Shown one piece after another: positions 8,683-16,188 of a stretch of DNA of 64,000 bases. The notes beneath the pieces are model-generated. The model did not search any database. It had not been told where the DNA came from and saw only the letters and a list, made by a program, of their open reading frames with translations. Where the stretch lies: positions 3,780,198 through 3,844,197 of the forward strand of contig NZ_AP023355.1 in assembly GCF_016865425.1 (NCBI RefSeq), read 5' to 3'. How positions within the stretch are numbered: position 1 is the first letter of the stretch; every line of letters begins with the position of its first letter. Source of the DNA: Actinocatenispora thailandica. GTDB taxonomy: Bacteria; Actinomycetota; Actinomycetes; Mycobacteriales; Micromonosporaceae. Made by a program: the position numbers and the translations under genes.

Positions 8683-8891
8683 GCATCGATCGGCCGTCAT
8701 GCGTTCCGTTCCGGAGGAAGGCACGCGGCCGACTTGACGGTGCCCACCGAGCGCCCGCTCGCGGGTGTCTCGCTCCGGCCCGCCGGGGGCCACCGGACAT
8801 CGCGTGGCGACGGGATCTCCCCGAGAGCGCGTGCGGGTGATGTCCGAAGACCATGTTCGAAGCAGCAGATGACGATCGGAGGCGACCGGTG

Positions 8892-9845
8892 ATGGCGAAC
8901 GGTCTGGTCGACGTGCACGCGCACTTCACCACGCCCGACTACATCGAGTCGGCGAAGGCGGCCGGACGGGTGGAGCCGGACGGGATGCCGGAGGCGTTCT
9001 GGCCGCGCTGGAGCGCGCAGGACCATCTCGACCTGATGGACACGGCAGGCATCGAGCGGGCCATGCTGTCACTGTCCTCACCGGGCGTGCACTTCGGTGA
9101 CGACGCCGCGGCCCGGGTACTCACCCGTGAGATCAACGAGTTCTGCGCGGGCGTCGTGCGGGCGCACCCGCACAGGTTCGGTCAGCTCGCCACGCTGCCA
9201 CTGCCCGACGTCGACGGTGCACTGGACGAACTCGCCTACTGCTTCGACGAGCTCGGCGCCGACGGGGTCGCGCTGCTGTCCAACCACGGCGGCGTACGGC
9301 TGGGCGACCCGCGGTTCGCACCCGTCCTGGCCGAGCTGGATCGGCGCGCGGCGGTCGTGCTGCTGCATCCGACCACCTGCCGGGGCCACGAGGAGCTCTC
9401 CTCGGGTCGGCCGCAGCCGATGATCGAGTTCCTGTTCGAGACGGCGCGCACCGTGGTCGACTTCATCCTCGGTGGTGCGGCGGAGCGCTTCCGCGACATC
9501 CGCCTGATCGTGCCGCACCTCGGTGGCGTGCTGCCGCTGCTCGCCGAACGGGTCGAACTGTTCCGGGCGATCAGCGGAGCGCCCGCCGACCGGACCACGG
9601 TCGCCGAGCTGCTCGGGCGGTTCTACTACGAGCTGGCCGGGACACCGTCGACAACGCAGATCGCGGCGCTGAACTCCATCGCCAGTCCGGACCGGCTGCT
9701 CTACGGCAGTGACTACGCCTGGACGCCTCGCGAGCACGCGATCGACCTGCTGCGGGCGCTCGACACGGTGCTGGCCGCCGAACACGACGACTGGCGCAGG
9801 CAGACGACCGAGAACGCGCACGCCCTCTTCGGACGAGGCGGCTGA
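8892..9845 (+). CDS. Amidohydrolase family protein (ACMSD / salicylate-type decarboxylase-like)
   Basis: A 317-residue amidohydrolase_2 protein. Metal-site motifs are readable: VDVHAH (H-x-H, residues 6-11), VLLHPTT (His about 158), IVPHLGG (His about 208) and LLYGSDYAW (Asp about 274). This pattern is that of aminocarboxymuconate-semialdehyde decarboxylase and the related 6-methylsalicylate and gamma-resorcylate decarboxylases. The ATG at 8892 follows GGAGG with a 9-nt spacer; an in-frame ATG 39 nt upstream lacks a ribosome-binding site. Probable role is non-oxidative decarboxylation or hydrolysis in the same catabolic route as the neighbours, in the cytoplasm. Confidence 0.82.
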   Translation: MANGLVDVHAHFTTPDYIESAKAAGRVEPDGMPEAFWPRWSAQDHLDLMDTAGIERAMLSLSSPGVHFGDDAAARVLTREINEFCAGVVRAHPHRFGQLATLPLPDVDGALDELAYCFDELGADGVALLSNHGGVRLGDPRFAPVLAELDRRAAVVLLHPTTCRGHEELSSGRPQPMIEFLFETARTVVDFILGGAAERFRDIRLIVPHLGGVLPLLAERVELFRAISGAPADRTTVAELLGRFYYELAGTPSTTQIAALNSIASPDRLLYGSDYAWTPREHAIDLLRALDTVLAAEHDDWRRQTTENAHALFGRGG

Positions 9846-9971
9846 AACGTCGGAAACCCGTGTCGGGTGGGCCGGGCAGGCGCCGGATGGTCCGAGTCGA
9901 CGACCGCGGTGCGCCGCCGGGCCGGACGGCTGCGCTCCTCGACCGGGTGGTCAGGACCGATCCGGCCCGGA

Positions 9972-10781
9972 TCAGGCCGAAACGCCGGGCCGGTGGGGCG
10001 CCGGCCCGCGCCCCGAACCCGCGTCGGCCGGCAGCTGGTAGACCACCAGGGTCTGGTCGGGCCGCTCGGCGACCTGGAACGCGGCGTGCGGCACGGTGAT
10101 CACACCCAGCCGGGGATGCCGGAGGCGTTTGTGGCCCGCGTGGCTGAACTGGATGTCGTACTGCGGCCACCATTCGCGCGCCTCGGGGCTGGCCGCCGTC
10201 AGCTCGGCCACCAGCCTGGCCACCCGCGGGTGGCCGGAGTGCCGCCCCGCGATCGCGCGCAGCCGGGCCAGGATGTGGCGTGCCTCCGGCTCCCAGTCGA
10301 CCAGCACGTCTCGGGCTGCGGGCTCGGTGAGCATCCAGCGCACGAGGTTGCCGCCCGGACCGACACCCGGCAGGAGCTCGGCGGCGGCGGCGTTGCACGC
10401 GAGGATGTCGTAGCAGACGCCGGTGACGTAGGCGGGGTTGTCGCCCAGCAACGCCGGGACCGCCGCGACCTCGGGCGTGACCTGCTCGGCGAGGTCCTCC
10501 TCGGGGGCGGCCGTGCCGCCGGCGAGGCGGCGGAGGTGCTCCTGCTCGGCGTCGGTGAGCCGCAGCGCGCGGGCCAGGGCGTCGAGCACCTGGCGGGACG
10601 GGCGCACGTCACGGCCCTGTTCGAGGTAGGTGAGCCAGGTGGCGCTGATGCCCGCCAGCAACGCCAGCTCCTCGCGGCGCAGCCCGGGGGTGCGGCGGCG
10701 GCCGGTGACCGGCAGGCCCGCGTCGGCCGGGGCCATTCGCTCCCGGCGGCTGCGCAGGAACGCGCCCAGCTCCACGCTCAC
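9972..10781 (-). CDS. XRE-family regulator with MmyB-like ligand-binding domain
   Basis: A 269-residue regulator of the actinobacterial MmyB type. The Cro/CI helix-turn-helix lies at about 5-70 (LGAFLRSRRERM, TPGLRREELALLAGISATWLTYLEQGRDVRPS), followed by the PAS-like MmyB domain (DILACNAAAAELLPG, NLVRWML, ARHILARLRAIAGRH, WWPQYDI). These proteins sense small hydrophobic ligands and usually control an adjacent oxidoreductase. The GTG start follows GGAGG with a 7-nt spacer. Divergent from the MDR oxidoreductase, with a symmetric site between them. Confidence 0.85.
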   Translation of the reverse strand: MSVELGAFLRSRRERMAPADAGLPVTGRRRTPGLRREELALLAGISATWLTYLEQGRDVRPSRQVLDALARALRLTDAEQEHLRRLAGGTAAPEEDLAEQVTPEVAAVPALLGDNPAYVTGVCYDILACNAAAAELLPGVGPGGNLVRWMLTEPAARDVLVDWEPEARHILARLRAIAGRHSGHPRVARLVAELTAASPEAREWWPQYDIQFSHAGHKRLRHPRLGVITVPHAAFQVAERPDQTLVVYQLPADAGSGRGPAPHRPGVSA

Positions 10782-10793
10782 CCTGGAACCTCC

Positions 10794-10824
10794 GATACCA
10801 GAACAACGCGATTCTGGATACCAG
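10794..10824. promoter_or_regulatory. Candidate operator between MmyB regulator and MDR oxidoreductase
   Basis: GATACCAG occurs at both ends (10794-10801 and 10817-10824) as a direct repeat, and CCAGAA/TTCTGG (10798-10803, 10812-10817) forms an inverted repeat with an 8-nt spacer. The site fills the 68-nt divergent gap, so it is well placed to control both genes. Confidence 0.45.
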
Positions 10825-10849
10825 CTTAATCTGCTGCCAGGCTGCGTTC

Positions 10850-11938
10850 ATGCGAGCTTGGACTGTTGCTTCACCAGACGACGGCGTACGCCTCCGCGAG
10901 GTACCGGAACCCACCCTCCAGGGCGGTGGCGTCCTGATCGACGTGCTCGCCGCGCACGTCCCGGCGTACACGAAGGCGGTGGTGCGCGGGAACCGCGGCG
11001 GCCTGCCGGTACCGCTGACCCTGGGTCCCGCCTGCGTCGGCCGGGTGATCGACGTCGCGCCCGACGTGTTCGGTGTCGCGCCGGGCGACATCGTGCTGGA
11101 CACGGCGCTGCTCGACGCGGGGGACGGCGACGCGATACTGGTGGGCTGGGTCGGCCTCGGCGGTTCCGGCGCCGGCAGCGAGCGCACCGACCGGATGCGT
11201 GCGGTGTGGCGCGATGGCGTCTTCGCCGAACGGGCATTGTGCGCCAAGGAGACGCTGGTCCGGCTGCCCGGCGCGGAGCGGTACCCGGACCCGGCCCGGC
11301 TGTCGTTCCTGCCGTGGCTCTGCATCGCCGCCTCGGGGCTGTCCGCCGCGGGCCCGCTGGCCGGCCGAGATGTGGCGGTGATCGGTGCGACCGGCCAGCT
11401 GGGCGGCGCGGCGGTGTTGATGGCACTGGCGCAGGGCGCGGCGACGGTGACCGCGGTGGGCCGCAACCAGCGGGCGCTCGACCGGCTGGCCGGGCTCGGC
11501 CCCCGGGTGCGCACCCACCGGTTGACCGGCGATCGCCCGACGGACGCGGCGGGAATCGGCCCGGTGCATGTCGCGCTCGACACTCTCGGCGCCACGCCGA
11601 CCCCGGACGCGACCATGGCCGGCTACGACAGCCTGCGGGAACGCGGCACCCTCGTCCTGGTCGGCGGGGTGCGCCAGGAGCTGCCCATCCCGTACGGTGA
11701 CCTGATGCGCCGCGGACTCACCGTGCGCGGCTCCTGGATGAGCGACGAGCAGACGGTGACCACGGTGTGGAACCTGATCCGCTCCGGCCTGCTGGACCTG
11801 TCCGCGGTCGAGCCGCTGCCCGTCGGGCTGGACGACCCGGCAGCCGCCCTCGACCTGGCGGAACGCACGACCGGTCTGGACTTCGTCGCACTCCTGCCCG
11901 CACCGGCCCCGCAGCCGGTCACCCCCGGCCGGGGGTGA
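10850..11938 (+). CDS. MDR-superfamily alcohol dehydrogenase-like oxidoreductase
   Basis: A 362-residue medium-chain reductase with the GroES-like N-terminal domain (VREVPEPTLQGGGVLIDVLAAHV, VIDVAPDVFGVAPGDIVL) and a Rossmann domain carrying VAVIGATGQLGGAAVLMALAQGA. The structural-zinc cysteines of classical alcohol dehydrogenases are not apparent, so it is closer to zinc-independent quinone oxidoreductases. The start lacks a strong Shine-Dalgarno but agrees with the family N-terminus. Likely regulated by the divergent MmyB regulator. Cofactor preference and substrate are not determinable here. Confidence 0.75.
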   Translation: MRAWTVASPDDGVRLREVPEPTLQGGGVLIDVLAAHVPAYTKAVVRGNRGGLPVPLTLGPACVGRVIDVAPDVFGVAPGDIVLDTALLDAGDGDAILVGWVGLGGSGAGSERTDRMRAVWRDGVFAERALCAKETLVRLPGAERYPDPARLSFLPWLCIAASGLSAAGPLAGRDVAVIGATGQLGGAAVLMALAQGAATVTAVGRNQRALDRLAGLGPRVRTHRLTGDRPTDAAGIGPVHVALDTLGATPTPDATMAGYDSLRERGTLVLVGGVRQELPIPYGDLMRRGLTVRGSWMSDEQTVTTVWNLIRSGLLDLSAVEPLPVGLDDPAAALDLAERTTGLDFVALLPAPAPQPVTPGRG

Positions 11939-11943
11939 CCGGC
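11914..11943. terminator. 30-bp perfect palindrome spanning the stop codon of the MDR gene
   Basis: The two 15-nt halves, centred between 11928 and 11929, are exact reverse complements with no loop. The TGA of the oxidoreductase gene lies inside the right half. As it separates convergent genes it should act as a bidirectional terminator. Confidence 0.6.
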
Positions 11944-11961
11944 GGGGCGCTCGGGCGGCGA

Positions 11962-13011
11962 TCAGTCGGGCAGCAGGCCGGCCTCGCGCAGCAGGGTGGA
12001 CAGGCCGGCGCCGTCCGGGGCGGACAGCCAGGTCAGATCGCGGGTGTTCGGCGCACCGTGCGGTGCCGGCAGCCCCCGGGCCAGCAGCGACTGGGCCGGT
12101 GACAGCCGGCGGATCGCCACCGCGGCCACGTGCTCGCCGAACTCGGCGGCGAACTCCGCGTACAGCTGCTCGTCGTGCTGCCCGTCGTCACCGATCAGCA
12201 ACCACCGGATCGACGGGAACTCCCGGGTCAGCCGGCGCAGCGTGTCCCGCTTGTGCTCGCGCCCGCTGCGAAACCACGAGTCGGTGGTCGGCCCCCAGTC
12301 GGTCAGCAGCAGCGGGCCGGCCGGGAACAGGTGCCGGGACAGGAACCGGGACAGCGTCGGCGCCACGTTCCAGGCGCCGGTGGACAGGTAGAACACCGGC
12401 GATCCCGGGTGCCCGGTCGCGAGCCGCTCGTACAACACGGCCATGCCCGGCACCGAGGCACGGGCGTGCTCGTCCAGAACGAACGTGTTCCAGGCGGCGA
12501 GCAGCGGTCGCGGCAGCGCGGTGACCATCACGGTGTCGTCCACGTCGGAGACGATGCCGAACCGGACGTCCGGGTCGACGACCCGGACGGGCGCCGGCAC
12601 GGCCGCGGTGCCCTCGCTCTCCAACAGCACTTGGTCCCAGCCGGGGGTCAGCTCGGCGTCCACCCGCAGGTCGACGAACCCGCCGCGGTCGGTGAGCGCC
12701 TCGACCCTGCGCTCCCCCGCCACGATCGTCACCGGCACACCCTGCGCCGGGACCGACGTGAAGCTGCGCCAGCCGCGTACCTTGCGGTGTTTCGTGCGGG
12801 GTCGCGGCGGCCGCGGGTCCGGCGGTCGCAGCAGCACCCGGCAGATCACCCGGGCCCAGTCCGGGGCGCCGTAGCCCGCGTACGGGACGATCATCGTGCG
12901 CCAGCCCCGCTGCCGCAGGCGCCGCTCGGCGAGCGCACGCATCGAGTCCGACACCCGGGCGGCCCGGTGCATCGGCGTCTCGTCGGTACCCGTCGACATT
13001 TCGCCAACCAT
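11962..13011 (-). CDS. App1-family phosphatidate phosphatase domain protein (DUF2183)
   Basis: A 349-residue protein whose C-terminal half is the App1 catalytic domain of the HAD-like superfamily: GIVSDVDDTVMVT carries the DxDxT nucleophile motif (about 180-192), followed by GSPVFYLSTGAWNV, DWGPTTDSWFRSG, KRDTLRRL and LLIGDDGQHDEQLY. The N-terminal half contains a beta-rich segment (VPVTIVAGERRVEALTDRGG) typical of the bacterial family. Yeast App1 is a phosphatidate phosphatase; bacterial members are largely uncharacterised. I chose the ATG at 13011 because AGGTGG lies 7 nt upstream; an ATG 12 nt downstream is an alternative. Confidence 0.82.
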   Translation of the reverse strand: MVGEMSTGTDETPMHRAARVSDSMRALAERRLRQRGWRTMIVPYAGYGAPDWARVICRVLLRPPDPRPPRPRTKHRKVRGWRSFTSVPAQGVPVTIVAGERRVEALTDRGGFVDLRVDAELTPGWDQVLLESEGTAAVPAPVRVVDPDVRFGIVSDVDDTVMVTALPRPLLAAWNTFVLDEHARASVPGMAVLYERLATGHPGSPVFYLSTGAWNVAPTLSRFLSRHLFPAGPLLLTDWGPTTDSWFRSGREHKRDTLRRLTREFPSIRWLLIGDDGQHDEQLYAEFAAEFGEHVAAVAIRRLSPAQSLLARGLPAPHGAPNTRDLTWLSAPDGAGLSTLLREAGLLPD

Positions 13012-13078
13012 GCCACATCCACCTGAACGGCCGCCGCAACCCGCCGGTGACCGGACCGTGGACCGCAGGTTGCGGAGC

Positions 13079-14349
13079 TCAGCCGCGGGCGTCCAGCACA
13101 CCGTGCCGCAGCGCGAACAGGGCCGCCTCGGTGCGGGAGGCGGCACCGGTCTTGCGCAGCACGTTCGACACGTGCACGGTCGCGGTCCGGACCGAGATGT
13201 CCAGTGCCCGAGCCAGCTGCCGGTTGGTCATCCCGTCGGCGAGCAGCCGCACCACGTCGCGTTCCCGCGCGGTCAGCGACGCCCAGCGCCGGGTCGCGTC
13301 GCTGTCCGCCGGCCAGGCCGATCCCGATACCGCATTCGACCGGGCCGCGCCGACCGCCGAGCGCAGCGACGGCAGCGCCGCGGCGGCCAGCGACTCGGCC
13401 AGGATCGGCTGTTCGAAGCGCAGCCCGCCGCCGGCGTCGAACCGCAGGACGCCGCTGGACACCAGCCGGTCGACGGCGGCGTCCGGCGCCGGCCGGCCGT
13501 CGTCGGCGGGCGGCGCGAACCGGGCCAGGGCCGCCGGCTCGACCGGCTCGCCGAGCAGCGCGGCGGCCTGCGCGAGGCGGACCAGCCCGGCCGGTACCCG
13601 ATCGGTCGCCAGCGCGACCAGCTGGTCACCGGGCGGGCCGGTCAGCTCGCCGGCGGCGACCAGTTCGGTCAGCCAGGACGGATTCCCGCCGGTCCGGCGC
13701 CACACCCGGGCGGCGAGATCGGCGTCGCCGGACGAGCGGCCCGGCAGCGCCGCGGCGACCTGCTCGACCGACAGCGGCGCGAGGTGCAGCCGGGTACTGC
13801 GGTCGGTGCCGCACAACCGGGCCAGCACCCGACCGGCCAGGCCACGGGCGGTTCGGCTGGTGACCAGCAGCAGCACCGGCAGGTCGGGGCGGCGGCCAGC
13901 TCGTCGACCACCTCCAGGCTGGCCGGGTCCAGGTCGTGCAGGTCCTCCACGACCAGCACGCCGGGCCCGGCCCGGTGCAGCGACCGGATCGCGTCCACCG
14001 CGGTCCGCAGCAGCGCCTCCGGCGCGAACCGCCGGGTGGCCGGTTCCGGCCGCTGGGTCAGCCAGGCGAGCGCATCGACCGAGATGCCGAGTTCGGCCGC
14101 GCCGCGACCGCTCAACGCCGACGCCGTCAGGTCGTACGGCGCGGGCTGGTGCGCCCGGGCCTGGCCGGTGAGCACCGGCCCCGGGGGCGGCGACAGCGCG
14201 GCCACCGCTTCGGCGGCGAGCCGGCTCTTGCCGGCGCCGATCTCCCCGGTGATCACCACGATCCGACACCGTGCCGGTTCGTCGCGTAACGTACGCCAGG
14301 CGGCCGACACCGCCCGCAGCTCGTCCGTACGCCCCACCAACGGCAGCAC
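13079..14349 (-). CDS. LuxR-family ATPase regulator, frame interrupted by an apparent 1-base loss
   Basis: Read across one frameshift this is a 423-residue STAND/LAL-like regulator. The N-terminal frame gives LVGRTDELRAVSAAW, Walker A GEIGAGKSRLA and Walker B VLVVEDLHDLD. The C-terminal frame gives PVLLLVTSRTA (sensor strand), WRRTGGNPSWLTELV and a C-terminal LuxR helix-turn-helix (LTARERDVVRLLADG, NRQLARALDISVRTATVH). Adding one G in the run at 13886-13889 joins the frames as DELAAAPDLPVLL, and the total length then becomes divisible by three. GTG at 14349 follows GGAGG by 7 nt. At about half the usual LAL length it lacks the TPR region. Divergent from a PP2C phosphatase; likely a cytoplasmic activator. 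Confidence 0.75.
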
Positions 14350-14408
14350 CCGCCCACCTCCGCCCGTCCACTCTAGAAGGCCCTGCCGCCCGTTCCCGAG
14401 GCCGCTAC

Positions 14409-14424
14409 TACGTACAAGTACGTA
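14409..14424. promoter_or_regulatory. 16-bp palindrome TACGTAC-AA-GTACGTA
   Basis: Perfect 7-bp arms around a 2-nt centre, in the 110-nt gap between the divergent LuxR and PP2C starts. The AT-rich symmetric sequence is a strong candidate binding site, possibly for the LuxR regulator itself. Confidence 0.5.
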
Positions 14425-14459
14425 CAGACGCGCGGGCCCGGAATCGGCAGGGTGGGGTG

Positions 14460-15182
14460 GTGCGACCAGCAACGCGGCACGCGACCGCCAGCCACATCGG
14501 CCTGGTGTACGACCACAACGAGGACTGTGCGTACGCCGGCCGCCGGCTGTTCGCGATCGCCGACGGGGTGGGCGGCGAGGCCGCCGGCGAGGTGGCCAGC
14601 GCGCTCGCGATCGAGGCGGTGCGCGCCGCGGACACCCGCACGCCCCGACTGGACGCGCTCGTCGCCGACGCCAGCCGCCGGCTCGCCGCCGCGGTCGACG
14701 CCGAGCCGGCGCACGCCGGCATGGCGACCACCCTGACCGTACTGGCGCCGGAGCGGGACGCCATCCGGGTGGCGCACGTCGGCGACTCCCGCGCGTACCG
14801 GCTGCGCGACGGCGCGCTGAGCCAGCTGACCCGGGACGACACGTTCGTCCAGCAGCTGGTGGAGAGCGGCCACCTGGCCGCGGCGGACGTCCCGCGCCAC
14901 CCGCACCGTTCGGTGGTGACCAGGGTCCTGGACGGCCGGCCGGTACCGGCCTGGCACGCCCGGCTGCCCGCCGCACCGGGCGACCGGTACCTGCTGTGCA
15001 GCGACGGGCTGCCGGACGCGGCGGGCGCCGCCGACATCGCCGACGTGCTGCGCGCCGAGGAGTCGCCGCGACGGGCCGCGGACCGGCTGATCGAGCTGGC
15101 CCTGGCCGGTGGCGGCCCGGACAACGTGACGGTCGTCGTGGTCGACCTGAAACCGGCCCGCCGCCGGCCCTGGCGCCGCTGA
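14460..15182 (+). CDS. PP2C-family serine/threonine phosphatase
   Basis: A roughly 240-residue PPM/PP2C phosphatase without transmembrane segment. Motifs in order: GLVYDHNEDCAYAG (motif 1), LFAIADGVGGEAAGE (motif 2, metal Asp/Gly), MATTLTVLA, IRVAHVGDSRAYRL (motif 8-like), LLCSDGLPDAAG and GGGPDNVTVVVV. All metal-ligand positions appear present, so it should be an active Mn/Mg-dependent protein phosphatase opposing Hanks-type kinases. Two adjacent GTG codons (14457, 14460) can start it; an upstream ATG in the same frame would run into the divergent gene. No kinase lies beside it; the LuxR gene is its divergent partner. Confidence 0.85.
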   Translation: MRPATRHATASHIGLVYDHNEDCAYAGRRLFAIADGVGGEAAGEVASALAIEAVRAADTRTPRLDALVADASRRLAAAVDAEPAHAGMATTLTVLAPERDAIRVAHVGDSRAYRLRDGALSQLTRDDTFVQQLVESGHLAAADVPRHPHRSVVTRVLDGRPVPAWHARLPAAPGDRYLLCSDGLPDAAGAADIADVLRAEESPRRAADRLIELALAGGGPDNVTVVVVDLKPARRRPWRR

Positions 15183-15200
15183 CGGCGCCGTCAGCGGCGC
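15173..15200. terminator. 28-bp perfect palindrome spanning the PP2C stop codon
   Basis: Two exact 14-nt complementary halves (centre 15186/15187) without a loop include the TGA of the PP2C gene. It lies between convergent genes and probably serves as a bidirectional terminator. Confidence 0.6.
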
Positions 15201-15255
15201 GGCAGAGTGTGGGTCGGCGACGCCGGGGCCGGCCGCGGCGACGGCCGGGCGGCCG

Positions 15256-15999
15256 TCACGGTGCCATCAGGGTCAGCTCGAAGGTGTAGCGGGACGCGCG
15301 GTAGAGGTGGCAGCCGTACTCGACGGGTATCCCGCCGGCGTTGTAGGCGACCCGGGTCATGGCGAGCAGCGGGGCGCCGCGAGGTTCGTCCAGCAGCCGG
15401 GCCTCGGCGGAACTGGCCCGCCGGGCGCCGATGGTCTGGTCGGCCACCCGCAGCCGGATCCCGGCGTCGCGCAGCGCCGCGTACAGTCCACCGGCGACGA
15501 GCTGGGTGCGGGTCAGGTCGGCCACCGCGACCGGCAGGTGGTTGTGCATCAGCGCGAGCGGCTCCCCCGCGGCGAAGCGCAACCGTTCCAGGTAGGTCAC
15601 CTCGGCTCCGGGTTCGATCCGCAGCGCCGCCGCGACCTGCTCGTCCGCGGTGCGCCGCTCCAGCGTGAGCAGCTCGGTGCGGGGCTGCTGGTGGGCGCTG
15701 GCCAGATCCTCGTACAGGCTGGTCAGCTCCAGCCTGCGGCGGACCCGGTCGTGCACCACCTGGGTGCCGACGCCGCGCTTGCGGGTCAGCATGCCGCGGT
15801 CCACCAGGTGCGCGATGGCCTGGCGCATGGTCGGGCGGGACAGGCCGAGCTCGTCGGCGAGCTGGATCTCGTTGTCCAGCCGGCTGCCGGGTGCCAGTTC
15901 GCCGCTCTCGATCAGCTCCTCCAGCCGGGAGGCGACCTGGAAGTAGAGCGGGATCGGGCTGCTGCGGTCGATCGTGATCAGGTCGGTCACGCGGGTCAC
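15256..15999 (-). CDS. GntR/HutC-family regulator of the inositol cluster
   Basis: A 247-residue GntR regulator: winged helix at about 1-75 (IPLYFQVASRLEELIESGELAPGS, LADELGLSRPTMRQAIAHLVDRGML) and a UTRA effector-binding domain (EVTYLERLRFAAGEPLALMHNHLP, MTRVAYNAGGIPVEYG). Divergent from the first inositol gene, it should repress the cluster and be relieved by an inositol catabolite, as is known for GntR-type regulators of actinobacterial inositol genes. GTG at 15999 follows GGGAG by 6 nt; a second in-frame GTG lies 9 nt downstream. Confidence 0.85.
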   Translation of the reverse strand: MTRVTDLITIDRSSPIPLYFQVASRLEELIESGELAPGSRLDNEIQLADELGLSRPTMRQAIAHLVDRGMLTRKRGVGTQVVHDRVRRRLELTSLYEDLASAHQQPRTELLTLERRTADEQVAAALRIEPGAEVTYLERLRFAAGEPLALMHNHLPVAVADLTRTQLVAGGLYAALRDAGIRLRVADQTIGARRASSAEARLLDEPRGAPLLAMTRVAYNAGGIPVEYGCHLYRASRYTFELTLMAP

Positions 16000-16070
16000 G
16001 TCGGGCTCCCTTGCTGTCCGCGGCGGTTCGCGCCGCCGCCACCCCACCTGCTCAGGGCCACAGATTATCA

Positions 16071-16126
16071 ATACGTCCGTATGTCCTAACAAATGCTTGA
16101 CGGGTCGGCTCCGGCCGGGATACAAC
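16071..16126 (+). promoter_or_regulatory. Promoter and candidate operator of the inositol operon
   Basis: TTGACG (16097-16102) and TACAAC (16121-16126) are separated by 18 nt and read toward the operon. Just upstream is the palindrome ATACG-TC-CGTAT (16071-16082), followed by a near-repeat GTATGTCC. The AT-rich symmetric block is a plausible site for the divergent GntR repressor. Confidence 0.5.
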
Positions 16127-16188
16127 GGTGTCGCTCCCTCACCCGCCGGGCCACGGGATCACCACAGACCGCAGGAAGGCAGCAACGC

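Noticed and set aside
9846-9971. Terminator between the amidohydrolase and the XRE regulator
   Set aside because: Only 4-5 bp complementary stretches can be found in this convergent gap, so none is called.
13886-13889. Programmed ribosomal frameshift in the LuxR gene
   Set aside because: No slippery heptamer, Shine-Dalgarno-like stimulator or specific pseudoknot is evident, and eight other sites show the same one-base deficit in unrelated genes.
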